From Platanthera guangdongensis (lineage: Eukaryota; Streptophyta; Magnoliopsida; Asparagales; Orchidaceae), in contig CM077162.1 of assembly GCA_039583875.1 (NCBI GenBank), positions 58,386,822 to 58,450,821 of the forward strand: a DNA stretch of 64,000 nt. Direction: 5' to 3'. Position 1 is the stretch's first letter. Each line of letters opens with the position of its first letter. A program made the translations under genes and the position numbers. Shown piece after piece: positions 11,087 through 21,106 of the stretch. The notes under the pieces are model-generated. The model saw only the letters and a program-made list of their open reading frames with translations, did not search any database and was not told the origin of the DNA.

Positions 11087-13126
11087 TTACTTAACCTTAG
11101 AACCCAAATAATTCTTGGGTCCTTGGTGCAAGTTAGTCTGATTCTGAACAAAACTACCTGTAGCTTTTCTAGCAGGCAGTTTGCTACTCACCTTGGCACT
11201 TGAGTTATGCCAACAATCTATGGCAAAGTGGCCTACCTTGCCACAACACCAGCACTCAAATCTATTGTATCTTTGTTTAAGTACAACCCTGGCTGTTTTA
11301 TCTACATCAGGCTTCTTGTTGAGTACTGGGGCTTTGCCCTTAGACTTGGACTTTACTGTCCAGGCAGGTTTTGTAAAACCCAATCCAGTTTTACCCTTAT
11401 GAGGTACAAACTCATCTATCAAAGGTAGAACAGATTTTGGTTTAGAAAAACTTGCTACAATATCTCTCTCCTTCTGAAGACTAATCTCCAGATTTCTAAT
11501 TTGATCATTTTTAAATGTAATAGTCCCCATCTGAATAACTGTAATATTCTTCAGTCTGGCTATTTTATTTAATTTCTGATCTAATAACTTGTCAAAATCT
11601 GTTGCAGCCACTTTAAGACTAGCAATCTCCTTAGCCTGAGTTTTGGCCAAGAGTTTGCTTTTCTTCAAAGCCTGCAACAATACTCTATATTCATCAATTA
11701 ACTGATGAATGTCTCCTTCAGATTCAGATCCACTCACATCACTTGATGCAGATGTATCTGATTCTGATCCAGCACTAGAAATTGAACTTGAAGAACAATT
11801 TTGTACCTGACTAGGTCCAGGCTGATCCTGGATTTTGTCTCCTTCTGATAAGGCCATTAGTCCCTTGCACTGAATGTCCTCCTGCTCATAAATTGAGTTC
11901 ATTAGCTGCATGAACTCATTTTCTTCTTCTTCAGCAAACAAGCCAATATATGCTTCAGCTTCTGAATCTATTTCTGAAGATGATATATCAGTCAGACTTT
12001 TATCCTTCTTGGCAACAAAGGACCTTTCCTTTTTGCCCTTGAACTGTGTCTTCTTCTTGTCCGTAGACTCTTTCCTCTTTTCTGGACAATTAGCTATTAC
12101 ATGTCCTTGTCTATTGCAATAATAGCATACTATCTTTGAGGATGTAGTTTTACTAGACTTGGACTTTCTCCTGTCATTCCTTGAAGACTTCCTGTTCTGA
12201 TAATAGTCATCTTTTGTCTGTGAAGTGGATGGCTTGGACCTCCACTGCTTCTTCTTTAGAAACTTCTGAAAATGCCTAGTAAATGCAGCATAGTCTTCAT
12301 CACTTTCACTGCTTTTTGACTTCTTGCTATTTGAAGTATCTGATACTATCTCAGTAACTATTTATGGTGGAGATGGAGACATGCTTCTATATTTCTTAGT
12401 GGCTTCAATCTTGAAGGCCACAGCTCTTTCTTTGTGCTCCACCCTAGTAGTCTTTTCTTCCTCCTTCCTTACCATTAACTGCATCTCATAAGATAACAGT
12501 TTTCCAAACAAAGTTGGAGGAGGAATGTCTGCTAATTTGGCCATTTCCCTTATGACACAAATCTTAGTATCCCAGTCCTTTGTCAGGGATCTCAAGAACT
12601 TATCATTCAACTCATAATTGCTGAACTCTCTTCCATAGGACATCAATTCATTGACTATCCTATAAAATTTCTTATAGCATTCAGTTATGCTATCAGACCT
12701 TCCTTGTCTGAAGCTTTCATACTCTTGGTTTAACAAAGACTTCCTGTCTTGTCTTACCTCTTCTGATCCTTCCATATAGACTATCAGTGTGTCCCACATT
12801 TCTTTTGATGTTTTACAATGAATCAGATTCTGAAATGTGGCATCATCAATTGCACTTACTATAATATTCTGAGCCCTCTCGTCCATAGTGGCCAGAATTA
12901 TTTCATCCTTGGTCATTTCTGAATAGTCTTTGGGTGTTCTCTGATTGGCATCTAGAACAGATACTCTTATTAGCACATATGGCCCTTCTTTAACAGTAAT
13001 ATATATTCTTGGGTCTGAGGCTTCCATAAAAAGTCTAACCCTTTCTTTCCAAATGCCAAAGATCTCCTTTCTGCAGATTGGAAACTTCATGGATCCTAGC
13101 TCTTTGTGATTCTCAGTTGAACCCAT
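11087..13126 (-). pseudogene. Element A gag with two CCHC zinc knuckles, one in-frame stop
   Basis: The ATG at 13124-13126 opens a 680-codon frame with a single internal TAA at 12362-12364. The N-terminal about 250 residues are a copia UBN2/gag-type capsid domain (FGIWKERVRLFMEASD, MWDTLIVYMEGSEEVRQDRKSLL). After the stop the same frame carries CYYCNRQGHVIANC (about 12125-12085), an acidic stretch, a coiled-coil-like region (about 11700-11450), and a second knuckle CWCCGKVGHFAIDC (about 11250). It should package element RNA in the particle. The frame runs to a TAA at 11087, and pol follows in the same frame. Two knuckles and the long C-terminal extension match large Sirevirus-like Gag proteins. 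Confidence 0.85.
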
Positions 13127-13201
13127 TTTCTTGATTCTTGATTATACTGATTCTGCCTACAGGATCTTGACTCAGACTGTTATGTCCTTTTTTAGTAACC
13201 T

Positions 13202-13214
13202 CCCTCTGATACCA
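13202..13214 (-). other. Element A primer-binding site
   Basis: The minus strand reads TGGTATCAGAGGG, two bases after the 5' terminal repeat. This resembles the usual plant initiator tRNA-Met PBS and is shared with element B (36032-36044). Confidence 0.85.
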
Positions 13215-13216
13215 CT

Positions 13217-13276
13217 TGAAAGAACTAGTGCCTATTCACCCCCCCCCCTCTAGGTGTTTAGGCACTAGTTCTTTCA
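13217..13276 (-). repeat. Element A 5' terminal repeat reduced to a 60-bp hairpin
   Basis: The arm at 13217-13234 (TGAAAGAACTAGTGCCTA) and its perfect reverse complement at 13259-13276 enclose a 24-bp loop with a run of C. It sits where a full 5' LTR should be, between PBS and target duplication. Its inner end (minus strand ...AGTTCTTTCA before the PBS) corresponds to the LTR end of element B (...GCACTTTCA). It has no similarity to the 1.8-kb repeat at the other end of A. Confidence 0.85.
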
Positions 13277-14130
13277 AGTTACCTCTGAGATGACCGGGGA
13301 GGGAGTGATGTTGATAAGGTGGACTACAATGAGAACAGCTTCAGCCTAGAGGGAATGGGGAGCCGGGGTAAAGAGGAGAAGGGCATAGGAAGTTTCGATG
13401 ATGTGACGATGTTTTCGTTCGGCGACCCCATTTTGTTCGTCGGTGTGCGGGTAGGATGCTGATGGAGGGGGCCGTGAGATTGGAGGAGGTCACGCATGGT
13501 GGAAGAGAGAAACTCTTGAGCGCAGTCAGAACAAAAAATTTTAATGCAACACACGAACTAAGTATGAATCATAGTGGTAAACATGTGATAAACAATGGGT
13601 ATTTCAGAGCATTGTCGTAATAAGTAAACCCAGACGCAGCGAGAGAAGTCATCAGTAAAGCTAACATAATAAAAATATCCAGAATGAGAGGCAATGGGGG
13701 CGGGGCCCCAAATATCAGAATGCACTAGATCAAAGGGGGTTGTGGTTTGAGAATCACTACTGGAAAATGGTAGAGCAAGGTGCTTTGCGAAATGACAACC
13801 CGTACAGACAGATAAGGGGAATAGGAGACATGACCCAAAGCTCTAGAGTGGATAACACTTTGAAGTTGGTCAGCAGACAAATGACCTAAACATTTGTGCC
13901 ATAAGTCGGCATCAGATGTAACAGAAAGAACAAACGGTGATGAAGATACTGGTGGTAGGACATGAAAATACTCCAGCTGATACAGGCCACCAGTTATACG
14001 ACCCCGTCCAATCCTCTAAGCCGTCCGTAAATCCTGTACAACACAATCAGAGGAGGAAAATAAAATAGTTAGGCCAAGATTACAAAGAAAACTAACAGAA
14101 ATGATGTTCATGTGTAGACGAGGGGCATGA
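13277..14130 (-). pseudogene. Element F pol, protease end to integrase core
   Basis: The first five bases (13277-13281) are the right AGTTA duplication of A. Read on the minus strand from 14130: the end of the protease region (LHMNIISVSFLCNLG), GAG-pre-integrase (LWHKCLGHLSADQLQSV, CTGCHFAKHLALPF), and integrase core (FDLVHSDIWGPAPI, FTDDFSRCVWVYLL), then a degraded stretch with frameshifts around the second catalytic region (13324-13554). It abuts element C at about 14131, where roughly the N-terminal 100 residues of the protease region are missing. It joins 2481 on removal of A. Confidence 0.85.
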
Positions 14131-14863
14131 TTTTGCGATTTATTCCTTGTCAATTTGGTGATTTATCAGCCAAACATGCGTTGGTCGATCTAGGCGCTTC
14201 GATTAATTTGATGCCTTATTCATTATTTAAAAAAATGGGATTAGGAGAGCCGAATCCCATAAAAAATGAGTATCCAATTGGCGGATCGGTCTATTAAGTA
14301 CCCTATGGGTATTGTTGAGGATGTGCTTGTCAAAGTTGACAAATTTATCTTTCTGGTAGATTTTGTCATCCTTGACATAAAAGAGGACACCGAAGTTCCA
14401 CTTATTCTCGGTCGCCCTTTTCTCGACACCTCACGTGCTATTATAGATATTAGTAACGGTAAACTTCACCTTAGAGTCGGAGATGACGAAGTTACCTTTA
14501 TTATTGAATCATCTATGAAAAATATGCTTGCAAATGACGACTCATGTTTCTTATTGGAGGCTTCTCCCGATGAATACTCCATTTTAGTTTCTGAAACTTT
14601 TCATTCACTTATTGTTCATGATGAAAATTTTGAAACTTTAAATTTAATTTCTCATGAAATAAGCAATAACAATTTGGTCACACACGCACCTATTGAAGAA
14701 ACTCTAGATTTAGGTAGTGACCATTTCAAATGTTTGTGTGAGGAACATCCAAGTTTAGAACTTAGACAACTTCCAGATCATATACAATATTTATCTCTAG
14801 CGGACGGTTCCAAACTTCCCATATTTGTGTCGGCTTATCCATCTGAAAAGCCCATAACGTAGT
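14131..14863 (+). pseudogene. Element C protease region; RT-RNase H-INT deleted
   Basis: Similar in order and sequence to residues about 540-770 of the E polyprotein: IPCQFGD, the catalytic block [16 protein letters not shown], then after a one-base frameshift near 14262 MSIQLADRSIKYP, FVILDIKEDTEVPLILGRPFL, and LELRQLPDHIQYLSL. The frame ends in TAG just where E continues into RT. The following bases (ACGACTATAAACAAAGCGCT, 14892-14911) match those after the pol stop of E (57433-57452). RT, RNase H and integrase are therefore missing by an internal deletion of about 2.5-3 kb. Inactive as a polymerase source; C would have needed helper enzymes. Confidence 0.8.
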
Positions 14864-15380
14864 AAGTACAGACCACAAAGGTCGAGCTCAACGACTATAA
14901 ACAAAGCGCTTGTGGGAGGCACCCCATAGTTATCCTTTTTTTTCATTTTCTATTTGGGTCTTTGCAGGTTTGAAAATCTTTGCGGCGTGACGATCGATCG
15001 GGTTCGAACGTCAACTTCATGAGATCCCTTCATGTCGGTAATTTTTATTTACTTTATTTTATCTCTGTCAAAAATATAAACAAAAAAAATTTTATGTTCG
15101 TACACGCCCATGTCACGACCGTGTCCTATGGGTCACAAGCGTGACATAGCCGTGTTTAGTTCATCTTGCGAAACCCGAGAGTGGTTTCGTCGAGCGTAAT
15201 TTTTCGTTCGTCTTCTGTTACAGTCACGAGCGTGACCTTCAGTGGTCACGGGCGTGATAAGCATGGAATCCCGTACGACGAAATGTTCTGGGGAAAACGA
15301 ATTTTTCTCCCCAATCACACCCGTGGAAATTAGTGCCATGCCCGTGACATGGGAAAGTCACGGCCGTGACCTGCCTGGGG
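14864..15380 (+). repeat. Element C post-pol spacer with first GTCACGGGCGTGAC array
   Basis: After the pol remnant come an AT-rich stretch and, from about 15105 to 15375, six or more copies of the degenerate palindrome GTCACGGGCGTGAC (forms such as GTCACGAGCGTGACC, GTCACGGCCGTGAC). The array is cut by element D at 15381 and continues at about 20770-20990. The same motif fills the 3' LTR of C. Confidence 0.75.
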
Positions 15381-15808
15381 TGCGAACAGAAAATAACAGA
15401 CCGAAAAACTGGAGTAATGTAAACTTTATTATCCAAAAAAGGTATCAATTACAATGGTATAGCCTCCCTTTTATAGAATGGAGGAGATGAGAGAGATTAC
15501 AATTAAGCAATGTGAGACTAAAAATTTACAAGTATATGCGGCTTTACAAAAAGACAAACAGGACAAGCCGTGCGGTTAGACAAACTGGTTAACCGCCCGA
15601 CCACCAACAGGAGGAGAGAACAAGCACACAGAGAGCAAGCCGTCACAGGAGACCGCTAGACTGCCCGGTCTCCAAGTTGTCTGAGACAAGCCGCATGACC
15701 GCTGGGATACCAAACAGCAACAGGCCGACACACAGACCGGCTAGGAGAAACCGCCAGAATTCCCGGTCTCCAAACAGCAACAGACAACCCGGCCTCCATC
15801 CTGCAACA
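15381..15808 (-). repeat. Element D 3' LTR
   Basis: 428 bp, beginning TGCGAACAG and ending CCTGCAACA in plus orientation. It is nearly the same as 20281-20708, with a few percent mismatches by eye. It contains repeats of CCGCCCGGTCTCC-like sequence and a probable polyadenylation region. Confidence 0.9.
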
Positions 15809-15821
15809 CTCCCCCTCAAGC
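15809..15821 (-). other. Element D polypurine tract
   Basis: The minus strand reads CTTGAGGGGGAG immediately before the 3' LTR. It overlaps the stop codon of pol (15816-15818). Confidence 0.8.
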
Positions 15822-17264
15822 TGGAGCATAGATATCAATCATGCCCAGCTTGTCGTAGATGTGGAAAAAGGAAGTGGACACCGGCTTGGTGAAGACGTCT
15901 GCCAACTCATTGTCGGAAGTGACGAACGGAGTGCAAATCTATTTCTTCAATATCTCTTCCCGAATAAAATGACAGTCAACTTCTATGTGTTTTGTTCTCT
16001 CATGAAAGACCAGATTTTTGGAAATGTATATCGCAGCCTTGTTATCACAGAACATAGGAAGAAGATAGTTGTAAACCTCTCCTAAATCAAGTATGAGAGC
16101 CCGCAACCATTTTAACTTACATGTAGTCGACGCCATGCTGCGATATTCCGCCTCTGCACTAGACCTAGAAACCACAGACTGTTTCTTGCTCTTCCAACTC
16201 ACAAGATTACCTCCAACAAATGTGCAGAAACCTGATGTCGATTTGCGGTCCCCTTTATCATCAGCATAACTTGAATCAGAGTATGCTTCAACCCTTAGGT
16301 GACCATTCTTATGAAAGAGGAGTCCTGTCCCTGGTGCTGCTTTAATATACTCTAATATCCTCAGGGCAGATTGTAGATGACACTCCCTAGGAGCTTGCAT
16401 GAACTGGCTCACCTTGCCAACAGCATAGCAGATGTCGGGTCTGGTTACCATGAGATAAATGAGCTTGCCCATCAAACGCTGGTACCTTGTAAGATCGGAT
16501 AAAAGAGACGAGTCATCTGTCAAAGTTTTGTCTTCTCCAGCAGCCATAGGACAACGTGCAGGTTTAGCACCAGTCAATCATGCCTCCTTTAAAAGATCAA
16601 GAGCATACTTCTGTTGGGAAAGGACCATGGAGTTGGGCTTCCTAGAGATTTCAATCCCCAGAAAGTATTTCGAGGAGCCCATATCCTTTGTGACCAGGTG
16701 TTGATGAAGGTGTTTCTTTGTCAACAATACCCCATCCTGGTCATTGTTAGTAAGAAGAATGTCATCAACATAAACCGCAAGAACAACCAGACCAGAGGCA
16801 GTTTTCCGAACAAATAAGGAGTGATCTGCTGAGCTTCTTGTAAAACCATTGGCAACAATAATGCCACTAAACTTTTCAAACCAGGCACGAGGACTCTGCT
16901 TGAGGCCATAAATAGTCTTCTTTTGACGGCATACTCATGTCTCCCCCTGAGGAACATACCTAGGAGGTTGCTCTATATAAACATCTTCCTGTAGATCACC
17001 ATAGAGGAAAGCATTCTTAACATCCAGCTGCGAAATGAGCCAGTCCCTGTTGATAGCGACAGAGAGAAGGACCCGAATGGTGCTGAGACGAGCCACGGGA
17101 GAGAAGGTATCGAAGTAATCAACACCGTAAGTCTGAGTGAAACCTTTGGCCACCAGGCGGGCATTGTAGCGATCCACACTGCCATCGGGATGGAATTTTA
17201 CAACAAAGACCCAACGGCAGCCAACAACATCCGTGCCCAACGGTGGGGGAACCAGGGTCCAGGT
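15816..17264 (-). pseudogene. Element D pol, RT and RNase H
   Basis: One minus-strand frame with in-frame stops at about 17265, 16935 and 16578 and one near 15936. [47 protein letters not shown], and catalytic VYVDDILLTNND (about 16760). RNase H: EAYSDSSYADDKGDRKSTSG, SSAEAEYRSMA, LPMFCDNKAAIYIS, HERTKHIEVDCHFIR, ending NELADVFTKPVS about 120 bases before the LTR. Most breaks are single nonsense changes, so the gene decayed in place. Copia type; lineage not assigned. Confidence 0.88.
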
Positions 17265-17267
17265 CCC

Positions 17268-18781
17268 TCATTCAGTGAGGGTAGCAATTTCCTCATCCAT
17301 GACAGTCTTCCAATGAGGAATAGTGAGAGCCTCCTGGTAGGTGCGGGGAGTGGCGGTCTCAGAGATAGCCAATGCAAATGCTCTGCGAGAAGGAGTCAGA
17401 CGATCATATGAAACAACAGCAGCCAGCGGGTGCTGGGTACACGTCCGCACCCCTTTGCGAAGAGCAATGGGTATTTTCAGGTCGGCATGTTCCTCAATAA
17501 CCGGAGCATCCGTGGCGGAGAGAGCTGGCCTGGGAGAGGAGAGAGAGAGCCACGAAGAAGAAGGAGAACGGGGTGGTGATAAGGAAGGGAGGGAAGGAGG
17601 AGACGGTGGAGGTGATGGTGGGAAAAGCTCGACGAGAGTAGACGGGGTGGAGGGGATGGTGAGAGAAGGAGGTGGAGGTGGAGTGGGGTTGGAGGAGAAA
17701 TAAGAAACATTCTCGAATAAAGTGACATCCGCGGAGACGAATTGTTTCCGCTGAACGGGATCAAAATAACAGTAGCTTTTTTGGGTAGTTGAGTAACCCA
17801 AAAAGATACATTTGGTGGCATGGGAGTCAAGTTTGTCATGGGTTGCAGAAGGAATGTGCACAAAGACCGTGCACCCAAAGATACGCAGAGGAAGAGGAAA
17901 TGCATCCTTGCCAGGATAGAGAAGAGAGAATGGAGTTTGGCCGTGGAGAATTATGGACGGAATGTGATTAATTAGGTAACAGGTGAGGAGGACAGCGTAT
18001 CCCCAATATGAGCGAGGAACGTGCATTTGTGTCATCAAAGTGCAGGCGACATCAAGAAGGTGACGGTTCTTGCGTTCCGCCACCCTATTTTGTTGCGAGG
18101 TATATACACATGTAGTTTGATGAATAATACCATGTTGCACACAAAAGGAAGTGAAGGCATGACTAAGATATTCTTTAGCATTATCACAACAAAAAATTTT
18201 AATAGACGCATCAAATTGAGTTGTAACCATATGATAGAAAGCTGTCCATACAGAAAAAGTTCTGGGCGATATTTTAAAAGATACACCCATGTACATCTAG
18301 AGAAATCATTGATAAATGTTACAAAATAAGAACTACCCCAACCAACGGTGAGGGTAGGAGCCGGACCCCAAATGTCGGAGTGAATAAGTTCAAACGGCTG
18401 GGAAGATTCACGGCCTTGCTTTGGTGGGAAGGTAGAGCGGTGATGTTTGCCGAGTTGACATGCTTCACAGTTGAGCGGTGGGCCTTGCAGAGGGAGATGT
18501 GGTAGAAGCTGACGAAGAAGACGGGGAGGAGCATGACCAAGGCGAAGGTGCCATTGGAGAAGATCAGTAGAAGATGTAAAGAAGGTGGAGAATACATACA
18601 CGTTGTCGAGGAAGTAGATGTCGCCGCTCTTATTCCCAGTAGCAATCGTCCGCTTGGTGTCCGGATCCTGAAAAGAACAAGAAGTAGACGTAAATGTAAC
18701 AGAGCATTGTAGTTGTTTATAAAGAGAAGTGACAGATAACAAGTTGCATGAGAACTTGGACACATAGAGGGTATCCGCCAA
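17268..18781 (-). pseudogene. Element D pol, GAG-pre-integrase and integrase
   Basis: 18781-18290 carries LLQWHLRLGHAPPRLL, CEACQLGKHH (zinc-binding part), FELIHSDIWGPAPTL and FINDFSRCTWVYLLK. After a frameshift near 18290 the second frame (18296-17268) carries KIFCCDNAKEYLS (second catalytic Asp), SQQNRVAERKNRHLLD (catalytic Glu), PRSYWGYAVLLTCYLINHIP, LRIFGCTVFVHIP and CIFLGYSTTQKSY. A Ser/Pro-rich linker to RT follows. The integrase triad is visible but split between two frames, so no active enzyme is encoded. Confidence 0.88.
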
Positions 18782-19854
18782 TCAAAGAGACGGAGTAACT
18801 TGAACAACCCCTGTTCCATTGACCGGTGAGGGAGAGCCATCCGCAGCAAGGACCGGGGGTAACCGATCATGCTGTTGTAGGAGAGAAAAAGAGTGTTGAT
18901 TGCCGGTCATATGATTGGTAGCACCAGAATTGATCAACCATTTACCTTGATTAGCAACGTGGGCACTACCTGAAGATGTGACCACAGAGGCGGACAGCCT
19001 CGTAGAGGAAGAGGAAGCGTCGCCAGACGGGCGAAGGTGAGGATGTTTCTTCCAACAATGATCAATCGTATGGCCAGTGCGGCCACAATGAGAGCACAGG
19101 AAGCGAGCATCACCATGTTTGCTGGAGGGGAGATGGCGGCCAACAGAGCCACTGCGCTGAGTATGGTGAGCAGAGTTGTCCAATTAAGGAGGGGAGGATA
19201 ACAGTGGATGTTGGAGCAAAGAAGTGACAGTGGCAATGCGGGCAGCGGTGGCATCCAGGGTGGGAGACTCAGCCTCACTAAGGATTTGTTGACGGATAAT
19301 GTCATAGGACTCTAGAAGGCAGAGAAGATAACACACAACCAGAAGCTCCTGGAAGTGTTGTGTTGCTCAGCGAGATCATCAGAGAAGGGGCAGTTTTGAA
19401 GAATTTCGGTTCCGAGAGCTAGAACTTGTTGGTAAGCGACTACGGGAGACATGGAGGGACGGGCAAAGAGGTCCGCATATAAAGTATAGATGCGAGACGT
19501 CTGGCCCCCTTTGGATTAGAGAGTGGCAAGATGTAGCCAAGCGGCCTTGACGGTTTCATCGTGATGGATGACAGGAAGACATTCATCAGAAAGGTTGTTA
19601 GCCAGACATGTGCAGACAAGAGCATCGCTGGCATCCCAGTCATCAAAGAGAGGGGAATGAAGTGGAGGAGGGTCATTGGTGAGATGATGACGTTTGCATT
19701 GAGAGCAGAGGAGGAAGGTGAAGGAGCCACTTTAATCTGGATAGTTGGGACCAATAAGCTTGGAAGCGATGCCCAGATTACCAGAAGGAGTGGGAGGAGT
19801 AGGAGGAAGAGCGGCAACGAGAGTATTGGTGGTGGTGATATCGGAATGGGCCAT
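18782..19854 (-). pseudogene. Element D gag and protease, degenerate, catalytic Asp replaced
   Basis: The likely start is the ATG at 19852-19854 (MAHSDITTT). Capsid-like sequence follows (LVCTCLANNLSDECLPVIHHD, SRIYTLYADLFARPS) with stops near 19735 and 19515 and at least one frameshift. The C-terminal frame (19183-18782) has the knuckle CSHCGRTGHTIDHC and the protease block WLINSGATNHMTGN. Copia proteases normally have Asp in D-S-G; here the codon is AAT (Asn), a single G-to-A change that would abolish catalysis. Gag and protease lie in one frame, as usual for copia. Confidence 0.8.
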
Positions 19855-20264
19855 AGAAGAAAATAGCAGAAGAAACAAGTCGCAACTAGAAGGAGGGCAG
19901 CTAACAAGATCTCGGCGACAAGAAACAGGTCGCGTCGACTAAGAAAAGTAGAGCGGCTAGAACAGTTCGCGGCGACTTAAAGGACAGGTCGCAGTAACAA
20001 AGAAGAGGACATTTCGCGGTGACTTAAAGGACAGGTCGCAACAACAAAGAAGAGGAGTGTCTAGGGAAGGGAAGAAAGTAAACAAGCCACGAAGACAGGT
20101 CGCGGAAAGCAGAAACAATCCGCGAGAACAGGTCGCGGGAAGGAACAAGTCATGCGAACAGTGCAACGGGCAGAAGAGGAATCAAGCCACAAAAACAGGT
20201 CGCAGAAAGAAGGAATAAGCCGCGAGAACAGAGAGAGCGCACATAATCAGGAGGAAAGGACTGA
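19855..20264 (-). repeat. Element D leader with repeated ACAGGTCGC motif
   Basis: The 410-bp untranslated leader between PBS and gag. The plus strand carries about 8 spaced copies of ACAGGTCGC(G/A) or close variants between 19925 and 20210, including an imperfect tandem unit containing GACTTAAAGGACAGGTCGCA (20020-20040 and 19975-19995). No open frame. Confidence 0.7.
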
Positions 20265-20278
20265 GTCCTCAGATACCA
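20265..20278 (-). other. Element D primer-binding site
   Basis: The minus strand reads TGGTATCTGAGGAC, two bases after the 5' LTR. It resembles the initiator tRNA-Met type with one or two mismatches. Confidence 0.75.
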
Positions 20279-20280
20279 TG

Positions 20281-20708
20281 TGCGAACAGAAAATAACAGA
20301 CCGAAAAATTGGAGTAATGTAAACTTTATTATCCAAAAAAGGTATCAATTACAATGGTATAGCCTCCCTTTTATAGAATGGAGGAGATGAGAGAGATTAC
20401 AATTAAGCAATATGAGACTAAAAATTTACAAGTATATGCGGCTTTACAAAAAGACAAATCGGACAAGTCGTGCGGTTAAACAAACCGGCTAACCGCCCGA
20501 CCACCAACAAGAGGAGAGAACAAGCACACAAAGAGCAAGCCGTCACAGGAGACCGCTAGACCGCCCGGTCTCCAAGACATCTGAGACAAGCCGCCTGACC
20601 ACTGGGATACCAAACAGCAACAGCCCGGCACACAGACCGGCTAGGAGAAACCACCAGACCGCCCGGTCTCCGAACAGCAACAGACCGCCCGGCCTCCATC
20701 CTGCAATA
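20281..20708 (-). repeat. Element D 5' LTR
   Basis: A 428-bp partner of 15381-15808. It ends CCTGCAATA, i.e. the terminal CA is mutated to TA. Confidence 0.9.
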
Positions 20709-21106
20709 CTGTGATTCCGCAAACCCAAAAACCCCAAACTTTTTATCGTATTTTGTTACACACCCCAGGGTCACGGGCGTGACCCTGGGCCGTGTCCAGC
20801 GAATCCGAGGCAGTGACTCGGTCAATGACTCGGATTCCCGCTAATCCGCATTTTTTAGGTGACACGCCCCAGAGTCACGGGCGTGTCTCTGGGGCGTGAC
20901 CAGCGAATCCGAGGCAGGGAGCCTCAGATTCCCTTTTTTTATTTTTTTTATAAGTACGCGCCCCTTGTCATGGGCGTGACAGGGGGGCGTAACCGACCCG
21001 TGAATTCCTATAAATAGGATTTCTCCTCTTTATTTTCTCCACACCATCCAGCCTTCCCTCCTTGCCTTAGCTTACCAGAACACTTGTTTTCTTTCCTTTT
21101 TCCACA
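20709..21106 (+). promoter_or_regulatory. Element C internal array and TATA box before the extra ORF
   Basis: Three blocks of the GTCACGGGCGTGAC type (about 20768-20800, 20860-20905, 20955-20995) alternate with a repeated CAGCGAATCCGAGGCAG unit. They are followed by CCTATAAATAGG (TATAAATA at 21009-21016) and a pyrimidine-rich leader of about 90 bp to the ATG at 21107. The 3' LTR of C has the same order: array (24510-25080), then CCTATAAAT (25090-25097). Array plus TATA box fits an internal promoter for the extra ORF; no transcript evidence. Confidence 0.6.

Larger units (their letters stand above)
2487..13276 (-). mobile_element. Element A: Sirevirus-like Ty1/copia retrotransposon with palindromised terminal repeats
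   Basis: A 10,790-bp insertion in the integrase gene of F, flanked by AGTTA duplications. Order on the minus strand: 60-bp hairpin end, PBS, gag with two zinc knuckles, pol (INT before RT, hence copia), a spacer with a GTGTCGACAC array and TATA box, a degenerate extra ORF, a polypurine tract, and a 1.8-kb palindromic end. The extra ORF downstream of pol, the methionine-tRNA-like PBS and the shared PPT (AAATAGGGGGAGAT) tie it to element B and to the Sirevirus (SIRE/Maximus) group. The two terminal repeats are unlike each other, which is not normal for an LTR element. Every coding region carries stops or frameshifts, so it is not autonomous. Confidence 0.88.
15381..20708 (-). mobile_element. 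Element D: Ty1/copia retrotransposon, degenerate
   Basis: Two 428-bp LTRs in direct orientation (15381-15808, 20281-20708) flank minus-strand gag and pol in copia order, with PBS at 20265-20278 and polypurine tract at 15809-15821. There is no extra ORF and no palindrome array in the LTR. Coding parts hold frameshifts and stops, and the protease Asp is changed. Flanks do not show a 5-bp duplication (TGGGG on the left, CTGTG on the right), so the copy may be a recombinant or the site has mutated. It interrupts element C within its palindrome array. Confidence 0.88.

Noticed and set aside
19440..19907. Hydrophobic Leu-rich 155-codon frame resembling a membrane protein
   Set aside because: It is an out-of-frame reading of the D gag region; the gag-like frame gives recognisable capsid blocks.
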